From contig JAGTTD010000001.1 of NCBI GenBank assembly GCA_018398585.1, positions 32,996,438-33,060,437 on the forward strand: 64,000 nucleotides of DNA. Reading direction: 5' to 3'. The DNA comes from Simmondsia chinensis (taxonomy: Eukaryota > Streptophyta > Magnoliopsida > Caryophyllales > Simmondsiaceae). The first letter of the stretch is position 1; the number at the start of each line of letters is the position of its first letter. The position numbers and the translations under genes were made by a program. Positions 22,211 to 35,335 of this stretch are shown here, piece by piece. The notes beneath the pieces were generated by a model, which made no database searches, was not told where the DNA came from, and saw only the letters and a list, made by a program, of their open reading frames with translations.

Positions 22211-24959
22211 ATGACCATTTAGTAAGACTTTATTCCACTAAATAAGATTTACTGCACTCTATAGTTAAATATATTCACTCAAGAATTTTTCAAATAACTT
22301 TTATTACGACAATTAGCCCCTCTATTAGATATTTATGAGCAAAAGTAACTTTGACTATTATCGTTACTTTTTTCACATCTATCACCGTAGTTCTTGACTC
22401 ATGCTTCTCGAACAAATAAATAATACATAAATAATTTATTTACTAATTCTAAATGTCAACCATATGGAATACTTTGGCCAAATATTCTAGAATCTGTTCG
22501 TATGCTTGCGAATCAACTAAGAGGATATCTTTATCTTGTTAGAGATTACAGATCCTACATAAAACTATTGTTCCCGTTGCATTTCATGCCATTACCCCAC
22601 ACACATAAGATTCAAGTCAACATACTTTGACTAATCCTTTTAGCACATCAAAGCAACGAACAATCCATGCATGGGTTCATACTGTTTCCTAGATTTTAGA
22701 GTTATTATCTTACAAAATTAATTATTTATGATAGCAATTAAGAAATAAATAATTCAGGTGGTCATGCTTAGTGTCTAATCATATAGACAACACCAACATA
22801 ATACATTTGGATCCCCATCCACATGATTAAGATAAGCCATCTAAAGTATCATATTATAGTCTTATCCGACAAATTGTCCAAACTCTTTACCGATTACAAA
22901 CATATATTTTGACAACATATGACATATTTGATTTAACTCTATTTTTAGCTCAATCTCATTGACCACTTAAACCAAACCCCACTTGTCATCTTGGACTACG
23001 TCCATCTCGTGGAACGTTTTAGAAAACAATCACACGTACGTTTGACTCGTAAAACATAATCAGAGAATAAATAAATAAAATAATTTTATTTATTTAATAT
23101 TAAAAACTAACTTATTGGATTTTTTTAGGACACCAATTCCAACATATACTTTGTGTGACAATAACTTGGTTGAAGATATATCTAATACATCATCTACTCT
23201 ATAAGTTGTATCAAGTTGTAGAGACACAATATCCCATATTGTCAATCTATCCAACACAAGTTATCTGTTGTATTTATAGAACACTTTCTAAAACCTTTTA
23301 CATAACAAATCTCTTGATATGTATATGTGACTAATCATATGAATCTTATCATATTAATTAAAACATTATTGATCCTTTCTATAACTCTTTATGATAAGGG
23401 AAAATAAGAATTCTCTTGAAACCACCACTTCGATCTAATCAAAGTGACTTAATACAATTACCTAACTGATCCCAACTTTAGTCTTTAATTGTTTGAACCT
23501 TTCAAAGGATTCAAGACTTCAGTCTTCATAGGTATATCCATACATCAACTAATTGAGTAGTCATTCACAAATATTTTATGAAATACTCACCACTTTCGCT
23601 CACTTGAACTTTTAGCAGTCCATAAACATTTTATGAATAAGTTCTAGCAGCTTATTGGTTCTACTAGCTTTACTGTTAAAGAATCTTTTAGTCACCATTA
23701 ATTCGAACATGATTCACATACTGATTATCGTTTTAATACTTAATAATAGCATAAGATCAAATACCACTTAAAAGCTAAATGGACTTTAGGAAATTCTTCT
23801 TTTATATGGTGACACAACCTTGCTTCTATTAGACTAATAAATCTCCATTAATGTAGCTTTGATTAATATAGGTCAACTGTCTACCAATATACCTTTTAAA
23901 TAAATATTTTATTTACATAACTATTAGTCTATTTTGTTTAAAAATAACTGAAAAACCATTTCAAAAATAGTAGATAGAAATCAAATTTCTAAAGTACATC
24001 CATATAGTTACTCAAATACAAAACTACATTCCCTGACTTAAAATACTATCCCTTGATGCCTTTACTGAAAACTCATTCACCAAAATACTAGTGAACTACC
24101 TACTAGTCACAACTCGAGGAGACAGGATATCAAATACCCTACCATGTTGGCTTTTCATCTTGGAAACAACAGTATCTAAGTACCTAGGTAATTCTTTTTA
24201 AAGTCCAGTGCTTTTATAAAATAGACCAAACTATTTTGACTCATATTTTATTTTACCTTCTTGAGGTCCCTAATTCGTGAGATAGATGCTTATAATAAGT
24301 GGACTCTTTCCTTAGTTCTCATGGCATCTTTTCTCGAACTATACTTTCATTCATTCAGACAATCTATTACTCAATGTATTCCATCTAAACTAATTGAAAG
24401 ACCTTGATAGGCAAGTCAGGATCATATCCTGTTGAGATTGGCTATCAATATTTGCATCAAGAATTCCAGTTCAATTAAATAAGCCATCATCATATGGTGC
24501 GCTCTTGAATTAAAATTTCTTAATACAATCATGTCCCTGTCATCTTTCTCATTAGTTATTCCCATCCTACTAGTTCTCTAATCAAACACTTGTTTCAAAT
24601 ATATAATAATCTCTACTACTGTTAAATTTTCAAGTATCTAATACTAGAACACATTCGACATCTAATATTCGAATGTTCAACTGACTAACTCTTTAGTCTA
24701 GACTAACGTTCCTAACGTTTTTCTTAACTTAGTAGATAAACTAGCAGCAAACTGGAAAACTCTGAGCAATTACTAGTGCTGCACATGTACTAAGACATAT
24801 TAAATGTCAGTGAGCATAACAGAATAGACAAGTAAGAACATACTAGTATTGATCGCAATGCATAAGATATAACAACCAGTCTAAAATCAAAAGACTGTAA
24901 AACAAGTCATATAACATATATGATTACTTTTTTTTTCTTTTAGAAAACAATCAATGTTC

Positions 24960-25890
24960 GGAGTTTACAATCCAACACTTATTAGTATGCCATGGCAACC
25001 CAACCGAACTTCCCAAACTCCCTAGTGGCGAGGCTGAATTAAGATATCAGAAGGGTGAGAACATTTCTCCATAAATAGGTTTTTTTGTAAACTCCTTACC
25101 AAACATACTTAATACACTACTTTTCCCTTAGCCTCTAAGGTCGTACAATAGAGCTCCTCAGGGAGGCTAATGTAAACCTTAGTCAAGTGTGCACACCTAC
25201 CTTGGCATCCATGCAAGTCCACGAAATACTCCATGTTGGCATGGCCACACCCGTGTTTCTTGCACTTCAGTCCATCGTACAAGAGGACTAACCTTGCATT
25301 CTTCAAATGAACGCTCTTCTCTGAGAGTCGCGCCCACTTACTATACTGCTAAACCGGCAATGAAGGCCATGAGCATTCATTTAGTAGCTCGCTCCCACTT
25401 GATATTTTGAGTCTTGTGAACCTTTTAATAATTTTAGCAAACAAAAGAAGCATGGAATTCACCTAACCATTATCTGTGTGTGTGCAACGATGAGCTAACC
25501 AATCTAATAGTTACTCCCTGGGAGAGGGGTGTAATAATTTATTAGTAAGGTGAGAACAATTCTCAATTTATATGTTTCCTAAACATAATTAACTCACTAT
25601 TTCTACCTTGGTCTCTAAGATAGTATCACAATGCTCCCTAGGAGACTATCGTACTATCTTAGTCAAGTGCACCATTACCTAGACATTAGTATAAGTAAAC
25701 AAGATACATTACGTATACGCGGTCACATCTATTTTCTCGTACCTCCATCTATCATTAACAAGTCTAACCCTGTATTCCCCAAACAAATGCCCTCCGCGGG
25801 GAGTAGCGCCTATCCACTATACTATTAGAATGGCAATGGAGACCGTGAGGAATCAACTCACGAACCTCGCTCCCACATGAAATTTTAAAT
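24960..25890 (-). repeat. Duplicated leader unit in copia B
   Basis: Two units are anchored by 'gctccca' at 25391 and 25869, period about 478 bp. It is the counterpart of 141-1070 in copia A. A single hairpin unit of the type arrayed in copia G lies next to it at about 25916-25957. Confidence 0.7.
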
Positions 25891-26182
25891 GCCGGATCTT
25901 TCTTTTAAGTTTGATTATCTCATAATCAATACTTACAATCATATTCTAAATTTTATTTAACCATTAAATAAAATCATAATCATATTGGGTTTCTTTAATT
26001 ATCTAACCTATATAATCTAATCCCATTAGATACATTATGAGAATTTTATTTTCAAATAATTCAACAATTGAATTATCTAATCATATCAGACCTATTTGAA
26101 AATATTCTCCCACTCAATGAAATTAAATAATTCACCAAGTTATATGGCCTTATAACTTTATTCACATCATACATAATATTTA

Positions 26183-26722
26183 GGGTTATTTACATTTTAG
26201 TACCCTGACGTTTTTAGAAATAATAAAAATGAACCTGACCTTTTTGAATTATTAAAAAGGCCCCTAGGTTTTTGTCATATAAATAAAAAAAGTCTCTCTC
26301 AAGCATGAGGACGTCATTTTCCATCGACAAAGCTGAAGTGGCAACTGCTTTTTATTAATGCTAAAATAAAATGATCTAAAGTATGCTTTAACACCCTTAT
26401 TCTTACCTTATAAGAACGAAATTCAAGATATTTTATTATATAGAAGTTATTTGTTTTCACTTAATTTGTTTCAAAATATGGTTATTAAAGGATATTTTTG
26501 TCATTTTATTGTAGCATTAATAAAAACATAGTTGTCACTCAGCTCTGTCAACTAAAAATGACATGATCACATAGGAGAGAGCCCTTTTTATTAATGCGAC
26601 AAAAGCTTAGGAGCCTTTTGTTTAATGCAGCAAAATATTAAGGGTCTTTTTAATAATTCGAAAAGGTCGGGGTCCTTTTTATTGTTTCTAAAAATATCGG
26701 GGTATTAAAATATAAATAACCC
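26183..26722. mobile_element. Mutator-like MITE with ~150-bp TIRs and 9-bp TSD
   Basis: A perfect 9-bp TSD, TAATATTTA, flanks it at 26174-26182 and 26723-26731. The TIRs open GGGTTATTTACATTTTAGTA on the left and GGGTTATTTATATTTTAATA on the right (other strand), and match imperfectly for about 150 bp. A long TIR plus a 9-bp TSD defines Mutator-like elements. At 540 bp it has no coding capacity. Confidence 0.9.
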
Positions 26723-26939
26723 TAATATTTAACTCATTTAGATAATATTGAACATATGAACTAAAATTTAACAAATGCATGTTATCAAACAATTAACAAC
26801 AACACTTAAGGCTTGAAGGTTGGATTAATTAAAAGTTTTTTCTAAACACTTTTAGAAAAGATTATCACATAATCTTAATTAGGATCTCATCCTAATTAGT
26901 TATTTATTTATTTAAATTATTTAAATAATAAAATTTAAA

Positions 26940-26968
26940 GGGAATATATATATATATATATATATATT
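26940..26968. repeat. (TA)n microsatellite in B leader
   Basis: A short run of TA units. Confidence 0.8.
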
Positions 26969-27423
26969 ATTGCTACCTAAACAAATTAAAAAATGACTAA
27001 ATCCGATCTTAATTTTATTAGATCGTAAAACTGAACATCTAATCCTATTAAATATTTTTTGTTTTGAATTATCATAAAATATTCAACAATTGAATATTTC
27101 ATACCTTGGTTCAAAATCTAATCTCATTAGATTTAATGATCTAAAGCGTTCAGCTCTTTGAATATATAATCTCATTACATCTGATTTAGAATTATATTTC
27201 TTGATTGAATCACAACTCATCTAAAATTTTAAAAAATTTAAAATTTTAATGAGCCTTCAATCTTGTTATTAAATTCTTTAACAATAATCTTCATGATTAC
27301 CTTTTTTTTCTTTAACGAAATACCTATTTTCATATTTTTATAATTCTACATGTTCTAATTTTATTAAACCTAATGCTTTTAATGTTAATCATGAACATAT
27401 TCAGAGTTGGCTTTAATACCAAT

Positions 27424-29041
27424 TGTTGGGAATATATTTTAAAAATAAAATATTTTCCTAGAGTGGGCACAGCAAAAAGCTAATTTAAAATTTTTAATTT
27501 TAAATATAAAGCCCCGATCTAATTAAATAATTTAATTAAATCTAGATCTTACTCTAATAGGTTCATAACATGACAATTGAAAAACATCGAATAAAACAAA
27601 CATAAACATAGTATGTAGAATAAATGAAATAAAAGAAAGCACATTAAATATTATATAATTAATTAGACATATCTGAAGCACGAATCCCAATTTTGACTTG
27701 AAGATCTGAAATTGGTAGGAGATTTGTTAACACATCATAGTCTTCTTCACAGTGACCTCTTTTCACATCAAGAGTGTGGGCTCCCAAAATATTTAACTTA
27801 GGAAAATTTTGGAGCAAAATATTTCTTTCAAGCTTTCAAAAAAATAATTTTTTACAAAAATTATGCTAAATAATAGTTTGAAAAACCTCTAAAACAATTT
27901 TAGGGTTTTTGTTGTGGGAGAAAATCAAGTTCCAAAACCCTACAAAAATTATTCCACAAATTCATGACCGAAAATGCATATTTATAGATAAAACATATGG
28001 TAGCTGACATTAGTTTGCATCACCACATTCAAAACGCTTGAAGGGGTGACGTTAGTGATACCTCCTCTTCCTTTTTTTTCGTTTAAAACACGACATAATT
28101 CATTGTGTTATATATTCATCTCATGAACATTTAAAATTTATTTATCTCATAAATAAATAATTCATCTCATGAATTTATTTTTTTAATATTTTCAAATGAT
28201 ACTTAATTTGAGACGTACGGAAGGACCTTAGGGACAATCTAACTCTAGCACCAAATGGATCAAATCTGATTATCATCTCATGATAACAGTTGAATACTAT
28301 TTAGTAAAACTTAATTACATTAAATAAGTTTTACTGAACTTTAGAATTAAATACATTCACTAAAAAAATTTCCAAATAACACTTCTATTAGATATCCATG
28401 AGTAAAAGTAACTTTAACTATTATGGCTACTTTTCCCACATCCCTATCCTTACTTCCCGACTCGCCCTCCTCGAGAAATTTAATAATACATAAACAATTT
28501 CTATACTAATTCCATATGTCAAAGATATGGAATACTTTGGCCAAAGATTCTAGAATTTGTTCATATATTTATGAATCAACTTAAGGGATATCTTATCTTG
28601 TAAGAGACTATAGATTCCACAAAAAATAATTGTTCCCACTACACTTCATGACGTTACTCAACACACGTAAGATTCATGTCAACTCACTTTGACTAATCCT
28701 TTTAGTACATCAAAGCAACGAACAATCCATGCACGAGTTCAGATTATTTCTTGAATTTAAGGTTATTGTCTTACAGAATTAATTATTTCTAATAGCAATT
28801 AAGAAAAAAATAATTTAGGTGGTCCTATTCAGTGATCCAATATTATTGGCAATACCAACATAATACTCTTGGATCTCTATCTATATGACCAAGGCAAGTC
28901 ATCAAAAGTATCATATTATAGTCTTATCAGATAAGTTGTCTAAACTTATTACCGACTACGAATATTCTTTGACAACATATCACTAGTTTGATCTAAGTCT
29001 ATCTATAGTTCAATCTCATTGACCACTTAAACCAAAACCTT
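27424..29041 (-). repeat. Copia B 5' LTR, distal part
   Basis: Minus strand. It ends ...TATTCCCAACA at 27424, next to the PBS. It is interrupted at 29041/29042 by copia D and continues at 34232-34395. Confidence 0.8.
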
Positions 29042-29957
29042 GTTGGAACCAGTGTCCTAAAAAAACCCAATTATTTGCACTTAAATATTGATAAATAAAA
29101 TTGTTTTATTTATTTTATGTCTAATTATGATTTATGAGTCAAATATACATGTGATTATTTCTAAAACATTTCATGAGATGGACGTGGTCCAATATAACAT
29201 GTCATAGTTTGGTTTAAGTGGTCAATGAGATTTAGCCACGGAATGACTTAAATCAAACTTGTGATGTATTGTCAAAGTAAGTTCATAGTCGGTGATAAGT
29301 TTTGAACAACTTGTCTGAAAAGACTATAATATGATACCTTAGATGGCTTATCTTGGTCATGTGGATAGGGATCCAGAAGTATCATGTCAGTGTTCGTCAA
29401 TAAGATTGGAGCATTGAATTGGACCAAGTGAGTTACCTGTATCTAGACTACTATCAGAAACGAGTGGTTCATAATGTACTATTTGAACGATGACTCTAAA
29501 TCCTAAGGGTATTCTTGACCTATGCATGGAGTATCAATTATCTTGGTGTACTTAAAAGTTAGGTCTCTAAATGTGACTGAAGTATTACGTACATTAGGTA
29601 GCGGCATGAAGTGTGAAAGGAATCGGGTATTCAATAGGGAATCTATAGCCTCTTACAAGATATAGATGTCCTCTTAGATGGTTTGCAAGTGTTTAAACTA
29701 ATTCAGAAACTTTGGCCAAAGTATTCTAAATGTTTGACATTTGAAGCTTATATTATAAATTTGTTCATGTATAAATGAATTATTCAGAAAGGGGCGAGTC
29801 GGGAAGCAATGGAAAAGCTATGAGAAAAATAATGGTAATAGTTATAATTATTTTTCTCATGGATATGTAATAGATGGGTTGTTGTCAAAATAGTCTAATT
29901 GAAAATTATCGAATAAATAATTTAATTCTAGAGTGCAATAGGACTCATTCTGGACCT
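29042..29957 (+). repeat. D 5' LTR, truncated
   Basis: About 916 bp aligning to 32349-33256 of the 3' LTR, then an abrupt switch to internal sequence. The junction carries a short repeated LTR phrase, 'ctggacctatgcatggagtgtcagtta', suggesting a rearrangement. Confidence 0.75.
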
Positions 29958-31199
29958 ATGCATGGAGTGTCAGTTATTGAATTGGAATTCTTAAGAAGAT
30001 ATTGATAGCCAACCTCAACAGGACATGATCCTAATTTGCCTATCAAGGTCATTCAAGCAGTTCAATATGCATCGATAATGGCGATTACTCATTGTCTTAA
30101 CTGATGAAGGTACAAAAAGTGAGAAAAAGAGTGTTATGGGTACTAAGAGAAGAGTTTACTTAATAGGAGCAATCATCTCAGGGAACTAGGAAACCCTCAA
30201 GGGTAAATTAAAACAAAAAGGGTCTGGTCATTAAAACTTAAAAGGAGGTGCCTAGAAACTCATCTATTCTTGTTGCCAATGTTTGAAAGCCATCACAATA
30301 AGGTATTTGATATCTTCTTGATTGTAATCGAGATTAGTTGGTAATCCAATAGTGTCTTGGTGTGAGGACTACAAATCAACTACTAGAATCTACAAGGAGT
30401 TGTGCATTTTTAAGTAAGTTAGGAGGCTTATAGATGGCAAGTTGTATCCTTCACCTGAAGGTGGTACAAGAGTTTCAGTTTTGGAACCAAGAATTAATGG
30501 TTTAAGTTTTTTGAACATAGTTTTGATTTCAATTGATCAATCTTGTAGAAATTTGACTTCTATTTCTGATTTCGTCTATTAAATTCCTGTAAGTTATTTT
30601 TTGAAAATAAATTGAATTATATACAAATAAAATGTTTATTTAAAAGGTATAATGGTAGATAGTTTTCTAAATCATAACTTTTTTAGTGGAAATCCTATGT
30701 CTAATACAAGCTAGGCCGCATTACTATGAAAAGGAAGATTTCCCTGGAGTAGATATAGCTCTTAGTGGCACTTGAGCTTCAGTCACCTTAGTCTAATATG
30801 ATTCAAAGAATGGTTTGAGGTAGTCTTTGGGATCGCTAGATTCAAAATGATAGCCAATCTGCCAATCATGTTTGAATAAGTCGTGACTTAAAGAGACTTT
30901 AAGAGTAAAGGCATTAAATCCACTAAGCTGCTTGAACTTGTTAACAAAATGTTTGTGAACCGATGATTGTTCGAACAAGCGGAAGCTATAAGTATTTCAT
31001 CAAGTTTTTTAGATGATCACTCAAGTCACTTTGATTAGATCAAGGTGGTGGAAGTTTAATAAATAGATAATGGTAAGCTTGTGTTAAAGCATTTGAGAGT
31101 ATGAAATACTGTGTCTCAAATGGCATGATACACCTTTGTTTTGGTTGAAGCATTTGATGTGTACTAAAGTTAATCTTAAATTGCACTGAATACACGGGA

Positions 31200-31960
31200 G
31201 CCTTAGTGTAGTGGGAGGATGATCGGGATCCTGATAGACTCATCTGATAAGCCTTAACAGTTGAGCATGATAATGAATATGATCCTCTAAACTGCAATGG
31301 AGCTCTTAAGGATAGGGATGCAGACCAACGCGTAATGGCAATAAGAGCTAAGTTGGAGTAAATGTATCCTAACAAAGTCTGGGAACTTGTAGAGGCAGCA
31401 GAAGACATTAAATCCATTAGATTGGATCAAAATGGATCTACAAGTAATAGAGCGGAGTGGATGAGAAGGTACAGACCTTCAAGGCAAAAGATTGATGGCA
31501 ATGGGATAAACCTTAAAGGAAGGAATGACGAGACCTTCTGGCCAGTTCCTATGCTCATGTCCATAAGGATACTCTTGTCTATTATATCTCATTATGATGA
31601 GATATGACAAATGGAAGTCAAGACAAAGCTTTCTCAATGGTCATCTTGAGGGACATATGTATATAATACAAGTAGACAAGTCTATTGCCAATTATCAGGA
31701 GCATATAGTATACAAGCTAAGTAAGTCCATTTATGGACTTAAATGAGCATCTTGGTCATTGAATAGCAGATGGGATGGCGATTATCAAATTCAATGGGTT
31801 TGAACAAATGGTTGATGAACTATAGGTGTACAAGTGACATAATAAGAAAGTAGCGACTTTCTAAGTGATGTATTCGGATTGCATTCTACTCATTGAGAAT
31901 AGCATAGAATTTGCAATAAGCTATTAAGATTTGACTGCCCAATTATTTCAAAATAAAAAA
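31200..31960 (+). pseudogene. Copia D reverse transcriptase relic
   Basis: Fragments of the copia RT are readable across frames: 'MYPNKVWELVEAAEDIKSI' (31361 on), 'KGRNDETFWPVPMLMSI' with 'RILLSIISHYD' (31510-31600), then 'QMEVKT' and 'NGHLE'. Stops and frameshifts prevent function. The motif set resembles Tork/Angela-type copia RTs (inference). Confidence 0.75.
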
Positions 31961-32348
31961 CCTAGGATAAATCAATTGTGTTCTCAGGTCAAGCTTTTGC
32001 GAGATTGTGAGGAAGGATGTTGGTTTGTCATAGGTTGCACATGTCTTTAAAGATTCTTGATGTTTGATGTTAGAATTTATGTTTATCGTAGGAGTGGGAG
32101 TCATTAGATGGTAAAGTGTAAAGTGATCTAGTATTGCTTAGTTCGCTATGGAAGCTGGGTACTTATAACTTAAGAAGTTGTAAAGTAAGCTTGTTGACTT
32201 CAAAGGTTTCACATAGTTTCACAACTTGTGAGCAAAAGGATGAGACTGTGAGGCATTAGTATTGAAATTGTTATAGTCAATGAGTTAACAGATCCCTCGA
32301 GGATAGTTATGCAATGTAAGGTAACTAGATATAGGACAAGTGGGAGAT

Positions 32349-34231
32349 TGTTGGAACCAGTGTCGTGAAAACCCAATTATTCGTATTTAAATATTAATAA
32401 ATAAAATTATTTTAACTATATTATGTCAGATTATGGTTTACGAGTCAAATATACATGTCATTATTTCTAACGTTTCATGAGATGGACATAGTCCAATACG
32501 ACATCTCATACTTTTATTTAAGTGGTTAATGAGATTGAGCCACAGAAAGACTTAAATCAAAATTGTAATGTGTTGTCTAAGCAAGTTCATAATCAGTGAT
32601 AAGTTTTGGACAGCTTGTCTAATACAATATATGATACCTTAGATGGCTTGTTTAGGTCATGTGGATAGGGATCTAGAAGTATCATGTTAGTGTTCGTCAA
32701 TAAGATTGGAACATTGAGCTGGACCAAGTGAGTTACTTGTATCTAAACTACTATCGAAAATAAGATTCATAATGTACTATTAGAACGATGACTTTAAATT
32801 CTAAGGGTATTCTGGACCTGTGCATAGAGTGTCAGTTATCTTGATACACTTAAAAGTTAGGTCTCTACATGTGACCGAAGTCTTATGTACATTGGGTAGC
32901 GGCGTGAAGTGTGACAGATATCAGGTATTCAATAGGGAATCTATAATCTCTTACGAGAAGCAAATGTCCCTTTAGTTGATTCGCAAGTGTTAAAATTAAT
33001 TCGAAAACTTTGGCCAAAGTATTCCAAGTGTTTGACATTTGGAGTTTATACTATGAATTAGTTCATGTATAAATGAATTATTCAAAAAAGGGCGAGTCGG
33101 GAACAAATGAAAAAACTATGAGGAAAATAATGGTAGTAGTTGTAATCATTTTTCTCGTGGATATCTAATAGAGGGGTTGTTGTTGTCAAAATAGTCTAAT
33201 TGGGAATTATCGAATAAATAATTTAATTCTAGAGTGGAGTAGGACTCATTTACTGGAATTAAGTCCTACTAAATGATAATTAAATTTTATCATGAGATGG
33301 TAATTAATTTGACTCATTTTGGAGCTAAGGTCAAATTGTCCCTGAGATCTCTGCGTAAGCCTCTAATTTTACACCATCAGAAAAATATTGAAAGAATTCA
33401 TGAGATGTATTATTTATTTATATGATGAATAAATTTAATTTTGCTAAATAGTATTCATTAGATGAATAAAATTTAAAATCATAAAATAAAATAATTTTGT
33501 TAAAATAAAATTTATAAGATAAATTTTTACATGTGGGAAACAAAAAAAGGCGATCTGGCTAAATAAGTGCTGACCGATCGGTGCGCATTGCCAGCGCCTT
33601 TGGACGTGTACCAACCAGAGCATGCCACATGGCACGCTCTGGGAGCTTCGCGGTTGATGCACGCCTTGAGGCGCTGCGCGACTTTTTTGTTTTATTTGAA
33701 GTGACATCGTTTCAATGTGTTTTCTGAGTATTCCACATCAAAAAACTTAGATTTTTTAAGTCCAGTAGCCTATTATAAATAGGGATCTGGAATTAGATTT
33801 AGCAATCAATCAATTAAAATTAAATAATTTTCTAAGAGTGTTGACTTTTAGAGAATTAAATGTGGAAAAGTTTCTGTTGAAGTGACTTCTCTAGTTCAAT
33901 ATTTTTTGGAGCCCATACTCCGGGTGTTCAGAGGAGATTACGTAGAAGGTCTCGATCTCAGTGATCTCTTGGAGCGACATTACGGTCTACATCCAGGTAT
34001 TTTTCTTTCTTATCTTTTACTTTTGCTATTTCGCTTTTCTATTTATTTATACCATTTATTATGCTAGTTATTTTTCATGCAATTATTATGAATATATTAG
34101 ATTAGAGGCCTGTAGATTTAAAATTAAAAAATTTAAAGTATGAGATTGTACATTTAAAATTAGGAGTTTTAAATCATTTTGCTGCATTAATTAGATTAAC
34201 TTAGGGAATATTTTTGAAATACGTCTCATCA
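32349..34231 (+). repeat. D 3' LTR
   Basis: 1883 bp, preceded by the PPT 'ggacaagtgggagat'. It includes a GC-rich promoter-proximal block (33560-33690) and a TATA-like 'ttataaataggg' (33773-33784). Confidence 0.85.
33775..33781 (+). promoter_or_regulatory. TATA-like box of D LTR
   Basis: 'ttataaataggga' lies at the same LTR position as the TATA boxes of E and G, downstream of a GC-rich block. Confidence 0.5.
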
Positions 34232-34395
34232 AACCTGACATGTCATCTAGGACTACGTCCATCTTATGGAACGTTTTAGAAAAGAATCACAAGCAAGTTT
34301 AACTCGTAAAACATAATCAGATATTAAATAAATAAATTTATATATTTATTGTTTAAAACTAACTAATTGAATTTTTTAGGACATCAATTCAAATA
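34232..34395 (-). repeat. Copia B 5' LTR, proximal end
   Basis: On the minus strand it starts TATTTGAATTGATGTCC, a decayed TGTTGGAATTGGTGTCC, at 34395. It joins to 29041 across copia D. Beyond 34395 lies F's RT/RNase H coding sequence, so B inserted into F. Confidence 0.75.
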
Positions 34396-34472
34396 TTTGT
34401 ACCTCATGCCAATGTTTCATTACGTGGATTGCTAATGTTTCTAGTTAGCTTTCCAATAGCAAATGCTATATT
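34396..34472 (-). pseudogene. Copia F RT/RNase H continuation
   Basis: Minus strand: after the block ending TRPN at 36681 the reading continues 'IAFAIGKLTRNISNPRNE' here, the conserved copia region just after the RT. The two halves are separated by the solo LTR E, and the right half then ends at copia B. Confidence 0.85.
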
Positions 34473-35176
34473 TGTTGGGGAAAACATAAAAATTTTGTTG
34501 AAAAATAAACTCTGATGCCGACTATTGGGTTCACAGTTCTCAACTATGGTTACAACAATAGGCACCTATTAGAGCACTTAGAGTAGCAGACTCTTCTCTC
34601 TACCTAAGCCCCCGGTCGGAGAGTCACGCTTCGTGACACCTCACGTGCGAGAGTTCCCGGGAATAGATTTATCTCTATAAACCCTTTGCCCTAATACCGG
34701 TTATTGGGATGAATTTCAAAAATTCTCCCTAAAGATTACGTAGCGGAACATGTTTAGAATTCATAACTCTATACCTAGGGTTGATTTAAAATTCCTAATT
34801 TTAAATCCATTGACTTAAATTCATAATTCAAATCAACAAATCTAAATTCATAATTTAGATTTACAGGCTTTTTACTCTAATACATTCATAACAATACATA
34901 AACTTAAACAGGCATAATAACGAATACTGCAAATAAATAGAAAAGCGAAAACTAAAAAAGAAGGAAAGAAAGGACATACCTGAAATAGCTCCAATAATAA
35001 AGAAAACCAGAAAGGCAATAATATTCTTGAAAATCGAGGCCACGAGACCTTCTTCGCAATGACCTCGAACTGCCCAGAGCATGGGCTCCGAAAAATATTA
35101 AACTGGATCTCCGAAACAATTTCAAAAACCCTCAAGAAATATTTAACTCCAATGTAAACCTCGAAATGAGCCCCTC

Positions 35177-35184
35177 TATTTATA
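35177..35184 (-). promoter_or_regulatory. TATA box of LTR E
   Basis: TATAAATA on the minus strand, followed by 'gaggggc', identical in context to the G LTRs (52108, 58492). Confidence 0.7.
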
Positions 35185-35322
35185 GAAATATATCGGAGCC
35201 AAAAAATCTAATTATAATCGAAAAAGGATTCACCAGTTAACATCAAAACGCAGCGTTTTGTTAAAAACAGGTTCAAAACATCGCGTTTAGTAACAGTGCA
35301 ACCGCCTCTGAGGGCCAGTCAC

Positions 35323-35335
35323 CACGTGCCACGTG
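35323..35335. promoter_or_regulatory. Twin G-box motifs in LTR E
   Basis: CACGTGCCACGTG holds two CACGTG cores, roughly 140 bp upstream of the minus-strand TATA box. G-boxes bind plant bZIP/bHLH factors. One core remains in G's 5' LTR (51958-51963). Confidence 0.6.

Larger units (their letters stand above)
16514..23144 (-). mobile_element. Solo copia LTR S (nested host of PIF and gypsy elements)
   Basis: On the minus strand it starts TGTTGGAATTGG at 23144 and ends ...GCTTCCAATA at 16514 (CAACA decayed to CAATA). Flanks are TGTAC (16509-16513) and TATAC (23145-23149), a 4/5 TSD. B's internal sequence is continuous across it, as shown by copia A, where the two sides are adjacent. Removing the two nested elements leaves about 1.9 kb, the LTR length of this family. 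It is therefore a solo LTR left by LTR-LTR recombination. Confidence 0.75.
23145..27423 (-). mobile_element. Copia B internal region: PBS, leader, decayed gag/int
   Basis: Minus strand, running from a decayed PBS TTGGTATTAAAGCC (27422 down to 27409) through an AT-rich leader, the duplicated leader unit (24960-25890), and stop-ridden gag/int sequence matching copia A 1080-2418. It is interrupted by a Mutator-type MITE. No open frame of length survives. Confidence 0.75.
29042..34231 (+). mobile_element. Copia element D, plus strand, in B's 5' LTR
   Basis: The 5' LTR starts TGTTGGAACCAGTGTCC (29042). The 3' LTR, 32349-34231, ends ...CTCATCA. AACCT flanks both ends (29036-29040 with one extra T before the LTR; 34232-34236). 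The sequence on either side is one continuous B LTR, which confirms the insertion. The 5' LTR is truncated near 29957 and the leader/gag/int region is mostly deleted, leaving RT/RNase H relics and the PPT. Confidence 0.8.

Noticed and set aside
14608..34395. Tandem LTR-internal-LTR-internal-LTR array from unequal recombination
   Set aside because: The middle LTR has a 4/5 TSD and B's internal sequence is continuous across it, so a nested solo LTR is the simpler reading.
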